From Siniperca chuatsi (taxonomy: Eukaryota; Chordata; Actinopteri; Centrarchiformes; Sinipercidae): a DNA stretch of 64,000 bases. A program made the translations under genes and the position numbers. The notes under the pieces are model-generated. The model ran no database searches, was not told the DNA's origin, and saw only the letters and a list, made by a program, of their open reading frames with translations. How positions within the stretch are numbered: the stretch's first letter is position 1; each line of letters begins with the position of its first letter. The stretch spans positions 8,322,333 to 8,386,332 of the forward strand of contig NC_058045.1 in the NCBI RefSeq assembly GCF_020085105.1, written 5' to 3'. This document shows positions 41,101 to 60,000 of the stretch, in pieces.

Positions 41101-44100
41101 GGTCACCACATCCATATATACACCAATAGGCTGATGATAGGCTCTATGATGACAACCTGCCCAGGGTGATAAACATCTCAAAATAATGAACAAGTAACAG
41201 TTCAAGAAGAACACAATGAAAACTCTCTCAAAGAGTGGGAGTACAGTACAACATAATACAATATACAGTAGGGTGCAGTACTTACAAACTACTTGTGCAG
41301 TGTTCCTGAAGCACTTGAAAAAAAAATTCAGCCAAGAGTTAAAAAGATGCATGCAGATACAATCAAATCCAAACAATTTTCTGTCTGTGGTGTTTGCCTG
41401 GCAGGTCCATGGCAAGTGTGTTTGCAGGCATAACACAGCAGGTGACCACTGCGAGCGCTGTGCACCCCTCTACAATGACCAACCCTGGCAGGCTGCCAAC
41501 GGCATCACTAGGACACCACATGAGTGCCAGAGTGAGTGATGGGACAAGAGAGTCAAATGCAGAGTAGGACACACAGCACATAGACTTATCTCGAAAATGA
41601 ATTTAGTCTCATAAATCACATGTAACCTTTTAGACACTCACGCATGATGAATAACAGAGCAGTTCCTCTTTTTATGTCAGCCACTGTAAGAGCTGTCACT
41701 GCTATCACTAGGGCTTTGAAAGTTCAAAGATCAGCTGGGCAAAGAAAAACCTCTCAGTCTGTTTGATTGTACATGTTCATCTAAACCTAGAGTGCAAGTG
41801 TAATGGTCATGCCAAGAGCTGTCACTTCAGTCGTGGATTGTGGCTAGCAACAGGACGGCGCAGTGGTGGCGTGTGTGACGACTGCTGCCACAACACAGAC
41901 GGCCGGCACTGCCAGAACTGTAAGAGGGGCTTCTTCAGAGACCCCGGCCGACCAAAAACTGCCGCTGACTCCTGCAAACGTGAGGCCCTTAAACTCTTTT
42001 TCTTCAGAGAGTAGCTTCTTTTTTCCTTAAACCATAACTCTGGATGAATGCCATCTTAGAATTCCAATTAAGATGGGCAGCCTTTGATATTCTGAGGACA
42101 GTAATGGAGATGTGATTTTTCTTCGACCCTTCAGATTAAAGCAGATTGATCTCTTTGATAAGGGTATTTTCCCCCAGCACCCTTCTGAGTCACTGCCCTG
42201 CTAATAAAGAGATAGTAAGATGACTCTAGTCCGCTCCTTAGCAGGAATGATGGAGACCGTACTGTTTTGGAATGTGACTGTAATTGCAAACAATGGAGGA
42301 ATTTCCCATGAACCATGCAAGCACATTTTTCCCATTCTTACCCCCCCCCCCCCCACCAGGCATGCTGCAGCATTTTTAAGAAGTGAGTGGTTGACTGTTT
42401 GTTTTTGCTGCATCTGTTTAAAGCATATCGAGTACAAACTCCCAGCTTGTCGCTTGTTACAGGAGCACGATGAAATATATTTAACTTTTATATTGCCATG
42501 GGAGTTCACTGTGTACACTCTAAATATGTTTGCTTGTGCTTCTACAAGTGTGTTTGTCTTTTGCATACATACAGGCTCATAATGTTTACTGAGTGCTTCT
42601 AGGTCTGTGCCAGAAAAGGAGATGTCTTTTGACTTACAAACAGAAATGTTAACATGTAGTCCTCTTGTTCTGTCACCCCTCTCCTCTGCAGCCTGTTCCT
42701 GCCACCCTGTAGGCTCTGTCCTCTCAGGAGGTAGCACTCTCTGTAACCCTAGCAGTGGGCAGTGCACTTGTAAGCCTGGTGTTGGAGGCCCCCGCTGTGA
42801 CAGCTGCATGCTGGGATACTGGGGGCTTCATGAATACGGCTGCCGTCCGTGTGACTGTACAGGGGACTGTGACCCATACACCGGTGACTGCATTTCTGGG
42901 TGAGAGCCAAGACTTAATACCATATCCATATGTGTTTGTACTTGGATAAAGTGATATATGGTATAGAGGTAGAGTGCATTCTGGATGATTAACACTGAGT
43001 GGAGCCCTGCCTCTGACTGGTTTTACCTCTGCGGCACAGCTCAAATGTGGAGGTCTTCTATACAGCCACTGGCCACATGGGACACAGCAGCAATAATAGT
43101 GAGACGGCACTCTTTAGGGTAGAGGAGCTTTTCTCTGCACTGCACCACTCTGGTGAGTCACAGAGTCACAGGTCATATCACACTGCACACTCAACATAAA
43201 ATGTAGCTTTTGATCTTGAAATCTATACATCATGATGAAGTGATTTATATGAATCTTATTAATTAATAATGTTTAATTTTTCCAGAGAAATGTGAGTGTG
43301 TAGAAGTAACCCTTGGCAGCCCTAAACTCTTCTGTGCTGCGGAGTATGACTATGGTAAGAGCTATTTGACTGAGGGAATTGATTCAGTATTGTGTGAGCC
43401 AATCATGGCAGTGAAGGAGGGTGAGGCCATTCAACAACATAATGGAGTCTATGGCTGTTTAAAACCCATCAGATCTGTCTATAATAGAATTGTTGATAAA
43501 TGCCCCTGGTTGTTCCACTTGATATCTTGTCTTGTGATTCCTTAAAGGTGCCTGTGGCGTTATCTTGTAAACAAACACATTATGTGTATCCTTGAGGCCC
43601 TGGAGCATTGCTCCATAGCCCTACAAGTGGTCAAAATATCCACAGGATACCTTTTAAAGAAGTACTATCAAAATTTAGTAGTGCACTTCCCTAAACAGGA
43701 TCCAACACTGGATCCTACAATTCCCACGTTGCAACTCGATAGCATCTTTTCATTAGACTCTCCCTGCCTAGTAGTGCCATGCCCCCAGTTTATAATACAG
43801 GCTGTCAAAAATTAGCATTCTCCAAAACCCAAGCCAAGAAAAACACTCCTGTTATTTTCTTAGACTTGAAAAGCTCTTCCAGCGCCACAGAAGACACGTT
43901 TTAAGAGGCTTGGTAGTTCTCCTCATGACTAGGAAATTGATTTGGATGTATACAATTGGTGGAGTTCCCCTTTAACCTCTATCTATGGCACAAAAGATTA
44001 GTGGAGAAGTGGAAAGTTAGTACTGATACATTGTATTTTGTAGTTTTCGGCCGCTTATTTGTTGAATGACTGTTTGTGTTGCCTTGGCAGTGCTGGTGGT

Positions 44101-44807
44101 GAGGGTAATGTCAGCCCACGATAAAGGCTCCCATGCGGAGGTGGAGGTCAAGGTCAAGAAGGTCTTGCACCAGAACCCACATATGAAGATCCACAGGGAA
44201 AGCGTCACCCTTTACCCAGAATCCTGGACCAACCAAGGCTGTACCTGTCCCATCCTCAACCCAGGTCAGCTGCAGCCACTTCCAATGAGAAACTTATTAA
44301 TTGTCGACTCTTAAGTGGACAATCTGCTGGCTTTGTGCTAAATAGAAGATCTTTGTCGCTGCTTACAGGGCTTTGAGTGGGTGCCAACGTCCTAGTATCA
44401 CTCATTTTGAATGGACATTTACAGCTTAAAGATTAGAGCCACCTCTCTGTTATGAGACTATTTCATATCTAACACTTTCACAATAATCATTTCTGGCAAC
44501 ATTCATCCAACCAGCCAGCCATAGCAGCACCGTTTTAACTGGTTGATTATAGTTATATAATGATGTGCACTCTTTTTACATAAGATGCTTCCCACAGTGA
44601 TTTTTCTCCTGTTCCGTGTATTTTAGTGACATTCTCTGTTTATGTTCTGCTTTCTCTTCTCCAGGATCTGAGTATGTAGTGGCTGGTCATGAGGACTGGA
44701 AGACCGGCCGACTGATGGTCAACACCAAGAGCCTGGTTAAACCCTGGAAGTCAAGCCTGGGACGCAAAATCCTCCACATCCTCAGAAAAGACTGTGGCCA
44801 ATGGTAG
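36621..44807 (+). CDS. ntn4: Netrin-4 (beta-netrin), complete, 10 coding exons
   Basis: Secreted laminin-related protein of basement membranes; binds laminin gamma chains and disrupts their network, affecting vessels and axons (family knowledge). Exons: 36621-36681, 36923-37479, 40172-40444, 41405-41531, 41791-41979, 42692-42899, 43040-43152, 43286-43354, 44091-44264, 44665-44807; phases all join, giving 637 residues (human 628). Residues 1-20 ([20 protein letters not shown]) are a signal peptide. Exons 2-3 form the laminin N-terminal domain ([31 protein letters not shown]). Exons 3-6 encode laminin EGF-like repeats ([45 protein letters not shown]). Exons 8-10 form the C-terminal NTR/C345C module ([22 protein letters not shown]). 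The first EGF-like cysteine run keeps its spacing. Orientation towards metap2 is tail-to-tail. Confidence 0.95.
37480..40171 (+). other. ntn4 intron 2, repeat-bearing
   Basis: The 2.7 kb intron has an AT microsatellite (38107-38134), a hAT-like MITE around 38050-38378 and a LINE/SINE-type 3' tail near 39845-39895 (GCTTTATAAATAAAGTTTAT). No exon or RNA gene seen. Confidence 0.55.
38050..38378. mobile_element. hAT-like MITE in ntn4 intron 2
   Basis: Begins TAGGGCTCTGCGATATG and ends AGCCAGCCCTA, an imperfect inverted repeat of the same style as the elk3-intron elements. Interior contains an (AT)n tract. Flanking octamers no longer match well (about 4 of 8). Confidence 0.45.
43590..43978. mobile_element. 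MITE fragment in ntn4 intron 8
   Basis: The right end, on the minus strand, reads TTAAAGGGGAACTCCACCAA, the terminus of a common fish non-autonomous DNA transposon. The left end is unclear. No coding frame. Confidence 0.45.
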
Positions 44808-46470
44808 GGCATTGCCAAGAACTGCACTGGACAGAGGGATGGCGAGGTGGAGGATCATTTTGTTGGATGATTTAAGGAGTGTACAAAATGAACAGAGGGA
44901 CTTAGGCATTGCTTGGATGCTAAAATGAAAGCAAAACCCCATGCCTACTACAGGGATTTCACTGTTTCTTCTGTTTCCAAAGTGGAATCCACAGCCCCAA
45001 GAAACAGCTGCAATGCTATAAAGCTGTGGTTGTTGTTAACCTGTGGTAAAATTAAGCACATACTGTAAGCTGATACCTCGCCAGACTATAGTCACTTAAG
45101 AATCAAAGAGAACAAAGCAAGCCATAAAGACTTTCATCTGGACAAAGTGGATTTTAGACTTTCATTCCTGTTTTACTGTATGATATGCTTCAGTTTATAA
45201 TTCTTTCTAGGTTATTCATAGCACAATAATGAATGCATGTTAAATACTCCGGCATACTTCATTTCCTGGCCAAAGATGCTGCCAGAGTTGATGAGCCAAA
45301 ACACAGTTACGTCCTACTGTTTCTATTTCATTGAGAGCTGTTTACTTTGAAATCTTGCAAAGGCGCAGACTGAATTATCTTTGACGTCTCACAGATATTG
45401 GCGATAAATCATGAATGAGTCAACATCAGAATATGTGTGAGAGTGGATGTGCTTGATGTCCTTGTCAGGGAGTCTGGGACTGTGCAGGTCAGAACAAGTA
45501 ACTCTTGGATGAGGGGAGAGGATGAAAAAAACATTAAAGGAATCAGGCGGCCTAATCTGAACAGCTCTGCTCTGCTCCGGCACACTTGCCCGCCTGCTGT
45601 CTGACAAGAGCAAAACACACTCCGCTCCTCCACTCTCTGGTCTGTTGTACATGCAACCAGCTAAAGCACTCAATATTGAGTTTGCTCTTCCAGCTGGTTC
45701 AGTTACAAGAGCGGATCATTGTCAGGTTGCTTAAGTCAGACTTGATTCTGTGAGGATTTTCTGACCTGCTTCCATATGAGAAGGATTCACTTGAGAAGGC
45801 CTCTCTGAAACTGACCCTGTGGGAGCCAGTGTGAGTGTGTGTGTGTGTGTGTGTGTGAGAAAGAGAGCACACACTCTTAGTATATGCTTCTTTTTTTTGG
45901 CCTGTGACTCCTGCTGCCCCAAAATAAATATGTATTAAAAGCCTGGGTATTCATTGACATCACAGTGTATCAGGTCCAGAGTCCACAGGCCATTTTTGAG
46001 CCAGGCCCAATTAAGAATAGGCCTGGTCCGCTGTCTCCAAGGAGAAGGACAAACTCTGTGAGGAGACATGATGCATTCCTCAACCATGACATCACCGCAC
46101 ATGTCCTTGTCCCAAAGACTTTACCAAAAGAAGAGAACATGGGCTGGAAATTTTCTTTGCAAAGGACAAAGGTGATTTAGGGTGCATGAATGTACTCTGC
46201 TGTCAATGTGATATTTGTAACACTATTTCTGTGTCCTTTAAAAAAAAAATCTGAACTGCATAAACTACTAGCCTAATGTGTCTTTCTGTAACATCTTTAC
46301 TAGTAGAGGTGGCTGACTGATGTTTGACCCATGATTTAGTACCGCCCTCCTTTGGTTAAAAGAGAGAAATACACCTTTACATCATCAAGTATTGGTAATG
46401 TAATTGAGTATGTTGAACTCTTAAGCCTTAAATATATAAATATGTACACAGTAATCAATGCAAGATTTAT
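44808..46470. other. ntn4 3' UTR and gap to metap2
   Basis: The ntn4 3' UTR probably runs to AATAAA at 45923-45928, just past a (TG)n tract (45835-45857). The rest is AT-rich. USP44, between NTN4 and METAP2 in human, is not recognised. Intergenic space between the two convergent UTRs is roughly 0.5 kb. Confidence 0.5.
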
Positions 46471-46475
46471 AACAA

Positions 46476-46481
46476 TTTATT
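46476..46481 (-). terminator. Poly(A) signal AATAAA of metap2 (minus strand)
   Basis: TTTATT on + is AATAAA on the metap2 strand, 432 bases after the metap2 stop codon in AT-rich sequence. Confidence 0.45.
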
Positions 46482-46912
46482 TCTTATAAAACTGCCTCAA
46501 ATTAAAATAGAGCAAAGAAATATAGAAATATAAATATTTCATTGCAGTTATTTTCCCTCACAAGGTCTTAACAAGGCAATGAAGCAAAGCAGTTTAGGCG
46601 CTGTGTTTGCCAAAACTGTTTTTGCATGATTCTTTTGCATATATTTCTTTTGCATATTTCCTAAAAGCAGCACATCAAAATATGACTAAAATGACAACAC
46701 TACATTTCTTAAAGATATGTCCTTTGTCTATTGGCTTGATCCTTTGGGAAAAAAATACTAGTAAGCTACTGCCATGACACAAGTCTTTTGCTCTTGCTAA
46801 AATAATTACCTAAAGGTCAGAGAAATATTGCATAATTGCTATCAGTCTGCAGAGGTTTGTTATCTTCGAGCTGTCATGCTCCCCCTAGTTCGCCTTGAGT
46901 TTTGGTGCATGC

Positions 46913-53291
<6,379 letters not shown>

Positions 53292-54008
53292 GATCAGCGA
53301 CTGAGAGATGAAGTGACGCATAAGCTGCTGGGAGCCTCCAGTGGTCAAAGCAGAAAAGTGTGCCGGAGGAAGCCGAGCCAATAATGAGCTATTAGACAAT
53401 CTCCGTGCAACAACTTGACCCGAGGAGAGGAAGACGATCCTCCTCTGTCCCGAGGAGCAAAAAGTTTCATCAGTATCATCAGATTTTTGTCTGTAGGGAA
53501 AATAACAGTTTGGGACAAACTGTAATAGGACAGCAACACAACCCCAGTGTCCCAGTATCTAATGAATGGCCAGTAAAAGCTGCACTGCTGGAATCATCAC
53601 TTTCTCTGAACTTCCAGTCGCTGAGTTTCAGGTTACCTGTCTGTGCGCGCACCTGTGACTGCAGCTCCTCACTTCTCCCGTGTGTGTGTGGCCACGTTGC
53701 CAAACGCTCGACACCTTATCTGTTATTGTAAGTAAGCTTTTGTTGTTTGTATTGTCACAGAAATCCTTTCGATTTGGTGTCCGGAGTCGATCATTAACGG
53801 TGCATAACGCGAGTATTTGCCGTATAGAACTGTGTATCCAAGCAACGAGCCCAGCACACCGAGTGGACATTTACAGAAGCGAAAGGTGGATTTTTAAAAC
53901 GCTACAGTTTGGTTTTGTTGATATTTTGTTGCAAGGACGAATACTGCGTTTCATCTGCGTGTGGCGAATCGTTCGAGGAAATTCAAGTGGATTAGCTTTT
54001 AGGAAATA
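53292..54008. promoter_or_regulatory. Shared divergent promoter region, metap2 / C3orf20-like
   Basis: Only 717 bases separate the two start codons, which face away from each other. CpGs are frequent relative to surroundings and no TATA box is obvious, as in bidirectional housekeeping promoters. Transcription starts were not located; inferred from gene layout. Confidence 0.6.
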
Positions 54009-57000
54009 ATGACTTCTTCTGGTGCGCTGACAGAATTCAGAACTGGCCCTTTGTATTTCTTTGACCAGGTGGGCTAATGATTCATTTTCCCGAGTGTAGT
54101 TTAAAAGAAACAGCAAGACATTAACCATGTGATTGATCTCCCTGCAGCCAACAAAACGAATTAAAGGAGCACGAAGGAACATTTTGTATTTAGCGCAGTT
54201 AGAAGATTCAATAAAAAGGTAATTAAATGTCCGTATTGCTACAAATTCTTTTACATTTTTGTTTCTTATGTGTCTAATAAATTCTCTCATTTTTCTCATA
54301 GTTGTCGAGAGAATGACAACAAAGAAGGTAAAAGCGATGAGCCCACTCAGAGGCCGTCAGGTGAAACACTTGGGGATGGTGAACCTGATACCTCATCTGC
54401 TGTCGGGGCTGCACGGAGCATAAAGGGCCAGGATCCGATGGATGCGTACAAGCGAGCTGCCCCTCTGTTATTAAACGAATTGGCTCGCCTACTTTCACAA
54501 CATAAGTGGAGCGCGGAGGGGTGTATTCCTCACGGGATTGTAAATATTCTGAATGACTCCTGGCAGGATCTGACTGCAGGGGCGGCGCACATGAAAAGTC
54601 CGGAACAGGCTAAACGGGGAAAGTCCAAAGGGTCCCTGAAGTTGGATCAAGCTCGATCCCGTCAGGTGTCCGCCAATGACAAGAGGGAGGCAGGAGAGAG
54701 AAACTCGTGGGATGTGGAAAATGTTGGTCCCTCTGTGAGAAAACCACAAGTTAGCTCGAATCCACGCATGAAAAAGCGCAATCAAAAACCCAGCAGAGGT
54801 AAATGAATCCTCGGGTCACACTTCTATGGATGTTCATTTCCAAAGGAAAATAACTATGAAAAGTTAAAATAGGCTACCTAAAATACTCACGGTATGTCAA
54901 AAGTATGATTTACTAAGTCAAAATTGTGAGACTATAGGCTACTACTAACCTATTAAATTACTGTCTAATTTTGTGTTACTAAATCAATAAATGTGACTTA
55001 GTAGGCTGCCTCATAACTTTGACTTATCCTGAGTTCTATTTTTATCATGACAAACTACGTGGCAGATCTCATAGGGTATATAAGTTGTAACTAATGGTTA
55101 TTAGTGGTTAATCAATCATTTATTAAAGTCTTCAAGATGAATAATAAGCTGCTGATAAGGACAACTTTTGCCAGGTTGTGAAAAATCCACTTGGTTCAGG
55201 TTTAACCTCCTCATACATAAACTTGCTTTGTCTTTTTAGCTCACCTTTAACTCATTGGGAATACCCTTCAGTAGGTTTGAGCACTTACCTTTCTGAAAAG
55301 GGGCTGCAGAGTAGATCAATATATTTATTTATTAACAACTAAAGACTTGATGGATTATGATTGTTTAATTGGCTTATTAGAAAGTGAGCAAGTCATTAAT
55401 AAAGGTCATGTGTCTCTCACTTTAGAAGTCATCAGGTCTGCAGGTACAAATATTAGTAGGTTATTAATAATGCTACAATTACTACAATAATCCATCAAGT
55501 TGTAAATGTTAAGAAATTGTTTGCTAAATACAAAGACAAAGCAAGTTGCGCTGCAAGAGGATATACATCAGCCAAAGGGCTTTTTTTACAACCTGGCAAC
55601 CCAAAAGTAGGTTTTACAAATGGCTTATAAAGTATTAATAAATGATTTCTTAACCATTAATTAAGCCATTAGTTACAGCACAAACCCTTTTTAAAATATG
55701 CATTATATGAAAATGCAAGTGTTGTCTGGATACAAATATGTAAAACTGAGAATAAGGCAGGATGAACAGCACAGTCAGTTTCACATTCCAGAGTGATGAG
55801 AGTGAAAACCCATTAAGTAATTTCTCATGACCTTTTAGGACTGAACTTGAGACAGCTTTGGTTGCACGCTTGTGGAAGTGAGAGGATTGGTTTACCAGAT
55901 AGGACAAGGTAGCTAGTAGCTGTGCACAGATGTACTGCTGTCTGTTAATCAGTTACAGAGCTATTGAGTTACATTATTAAGTTCCTTGTTGTCACTGGTA
56001 GTGACTTATATATGGCCAGTATTGTCAGTACAGATTTAAAAAAAGGGTGAATAAGACCTCAGGTGATACATTGACTGATATTCTCACTCCCCAACAGCTC
56101 ACAGCTCCACAACCGCCAGTTTCTCCATCTCATCCAACGGCTGTGAAGATCCAGGTAAGACATGGAGCTGAAGCACTGTGTTCATGATGGCCCCTGTGTC
56201 ACTGCTGTGGCCCTGCCGCCTCAGCTGGATGTGATTTGTGTCCAGGTTGGATCACCCAGCCAAAGCAGCCCTCCTGTGATGAGCCTCAGCGGATCAGTTT
56301 GTGTCAGTGGGTGTTGGAGCGACTCCAGGCGACAAGAAATCCTGAGTGTGTTGTTACCTTTTTTTACCTTTAGCCTGTGGCAAATGTGTATCTAATGATG
56401 GGTTACACTCCAAAATTTCTGATAGTTAGATTTTTCTAGGGATGGCAATGTTGGACAGCACTTTGGTCCAGACTGAAATATCTCAATAACTACTGGATGG
56501 ATTGACATGGAATTTCATACAGATATCCAGGGTGCACAGAGGATGAATCCCAATGACTTTGATGATCCACTGACTTTTCATCTAGTGCCACCAGCTGGTC
56601 AAATTTTTCACTAATCCAGTGACATATCTCTACATTTTCTAGATGTATTGACATCATTTCTTGACAACTATTGGATGCATTATGAAATTTGGCACACTCA
56701 TTCATATCCCCACTCAGGATGAATTGTAATAACTTTGGTGATTCCCTGACATTTTATGTAGCGCCCTCATCACGTTAAAATTGTACTTATTTCAACACTT
56801 TCTGACCAAATACCTGCAAGGCATTCCCCTCCGCCACAGCTATACTTTGCGTTGAGTGCTAATGCTAACACGCTAAACTAAGATGGTGGTGATACCAGCT
56901 ATACATCATTTGGGGAATGATAGTTTTTAGTGTACATGAGAAGTAACCTTACTGAATTTTACAGTTGGTCATCAGGAATTGAAAATATTATATGTTTCAT

Positions 57001-60000
57001 TTTGCAATGTAACACCTCAAAAATGCTAACTCTAGTTTGATAGCTTGAGATTTAAGCATAAAAAAATATTTCATTTTCACATAGAAAACTGCTAACAACT
57101 GAACAGGACCTGAACAAGACCCTCATTCTCCGTCACTATGGTGATGCAAAGGCAAAACTGAAGGACAGGGGAGCGAGGAGAAAGGTCCAACCTGCCACTC
57201 TAGTCAACGGGATGCCCCGGATACCAGAAGTGAAGCAGCAGGATCCAGCATGGCAGAAATTACACTATAGGATCAACGACGGCTCCTCGTTCATATAGTA
57301 TCCTTCTCTCATCATGTTTATTCATAACTGTTTTAATTCTAGTGGTTGTCCAAGAAGCAAATGCAGTGTAAAGCATATGGGAAATGTGTCACTGCAGCTG
57401 ACCTTTTGACCTTTGACCCTGCCCTCTCAGCTACCCGTCTGGTTGTATGGCAGTATGCCAGAGCCACTCAGGTCTGCCCTGTGGAGGCTTCTACACCACC
57501 GTGTTCAGTGATAGCGAGTGTCCCGTTATTCTGCTGACTATCACAGCGTTTGGGCACGGGGCTGTTACACACCCTCTTAGGTGAGTTCAGTGCTGATAGG
57601 TGAAAATGTCTGAATGAATGAAAGAGGTGCTCCACTGATTGTACACATGATGTTTACTCATCATGAGGAGAACTGAACTGGTGTATAATGTCTTCGGTGG
57701 CTCTTTCCAACTTTTGAAAAAATAACCCCTGATAATCCGATGAACATGGGAAATGTGTTTTTTGGAGCCTGACTCATATTAGGGACACATAGTCATGATA
57801 TCTCTGCCTCCGCTGCTTTGATTTTGACAATTTAAACAAAAAAATCTGTCTCTTGTGAGTCCTCCCGACTTGATGGAAGTGCAGTACCAAATAACTGGAG
57901 TACCTCTTTAACACACAGACGTGACATTTATGTCGATGTTCTCATCTCACTCCCTCAAAGAAAGCAAAAAAAGTTTTCTCCAAAATGCTGAGTGGCTTTA
58001 AACGGTCTGTCTATAATCCTGTATGTGTGACAGCTTTAATGATATGTAAAATGTAATTCTTCCTCATCTGTTCCTGCAGCTCTGCCATTACAGCAGTGTG
58101 GAACCAGGATGGTGGATACATATGTGACCATCGTGGGAACATAACTAAGGAGTGGAGATGGCAGACAGACTGCACACTGAGGGAGAATATTATTATACAG
58201 GTACAGCCACAGTGCTAGAATAGTGTCTTTTGAGACTACTACAACTTTTTCTACCTATGACATATTTACTGTTACTGTCTTAAATCCACTTTCTTTGAGC
58301 AATAAACAAACAGAGTCACCCGACAACAGTTTTATTATGAAAGAAGTTTCTCTCTGTGTAGTCAAAACTTGTCACTTCTTTTCACTCACTGACAGTGTGG
58401 CAGTGTCTAAACTACTATGCATCAGCTCAGCAACATGTTGCATAGAGAACAGGCCAGAGGTCATCTCCAGACAAGAAAGATATTCAGTGACAAGGCTAGT
58501 CAGAGGGACTAAGCATCTGGAGTGAGCCTGTCATGTGAGATAATTGTGAGATGTGCATATGGGAAATGTCACATTTAGGGGAAACAAAGCAGGGCATGTG
58601 AGGTATGACGCATGACCTACTGATGAACGAACACTAACCGTCTCTGACAGGACCAGGAGAAGTTTTATAACAGGTCTATATAGCGTGCAGAATAGATGGC
58701 CATGGATGAATTCACTACAATTTAGTGCTCACGATACTGATAGCTATTTTTAAAAAAAGATTGTTTCCATTTTAAAGAGACCTGTAAATGTGTTTTTTTT
58801 TGTCTCCTCCAGTTGTCAGATCTAATCTGTGTGAGGCTGCTCAGTGGTACTTCTGCCATGCTCAGCTTCAGGTGTAACAACGAAAGTGTTCAACTTCCTC
58901 TTTCTGCCCTGTCTAACATTAACCAATCAAAGGAAATGGTGAGATTAAGATTAACAAGTAGATGACAGATAAAACATTATATTTATGATAAACAATTCTA
59001 ATCTATAATGTCTACTCTACATTGACAGCCTTGTTTGCTGACTGAAGGAAAGTTTGCCTCTGATGCTGCTCAAGACCTCCTGCTGGCGAAGAAGACAAAA
59101 TCCCCTTCTGTGGTCCTAGAGAGCAAGAGGAACCTGACGCAAACACCTGTAGGAGACTTTTTATCACCATGTGACAATGCCTCAGTGAAGGCATGACATA
59201 AATTGATGGATTCAAAACACCTGAATATCCAAAGAACAGCCCAGGCTCATGTTAGTCATCAATTTGTTTGTACACTAAATAACAATTCTATGTTACAACA
59301 ATACCTTTGCGTTCGGAAGATGCCTTCACTGAGTCACTTTGAATAAAACAGCTTGCTAAGTGCCTTATGAGTAATGATGTATGGCAGGTGTCTGTGTGCT
59401 CCCGAGAGGTCCTCCAGATGGTCGGAGAGGTGGAGGGGCTGGAGGAGCCATCAGCACAGTGGAGAAGAGGAGGGCATGTTGGCAGGGAGTTGAAGAGGCT
59501 TCAGCAGAGAGTACAAAACACCCTGGATGACTGGTTGGATTATTATCGTGTGGCCATTGGTACCTACCAGTGAATGCAGCCCTAGCTTTTCTGAAATGTG
59601 TAAAGTGTGCTCAAACTTGAGCCTGTGCCAGTCGGACCTGGTAAGGTTGTTTAGAGTGGTTCAATGATGCAAAAAGTTACAGTATAACCTCATCTTGCAA
59701 ACTCAACATTATTGAACAGTTCCATCAGGATCTTGTTCACGGTCACTCGTGTCACTTGGTGTCTGTGTGCATTTCTGAACGACCTCTTCCTCTCCTTCAG
59801 GGATCAAGTGTCCTGACATGCAGCGGATGCCAGATGCCCCACTGAGGACCAGGCTGAGGAGAGAGGTACAGTCAGCTGCTCTGCCCTCTCTGAACCCACC
59901 TGAGCGGGCAGATGCTAAACCAGTCCAGCCCGAGGAAGGCAGGAATGAGTTACTGCACAGACATCTGTCAACACCAGCAGAAAGATCTCTGGACTCCTAC

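Noticed and set aside
42201-42809. 202-codon minus-strand frame
   Set aside because: Mostly ntn4 intron plus the reverse of an EGF exon; no recognisable domain.
57101-57110. Acceptor at GAACAG before GACCTGAAC for the C3orf20-like gene
   Set aside because: It puts the next exon out of phase and hits a stop; the acceptor at 57083-57084 with exon 56246-56345 keeps an open frame.
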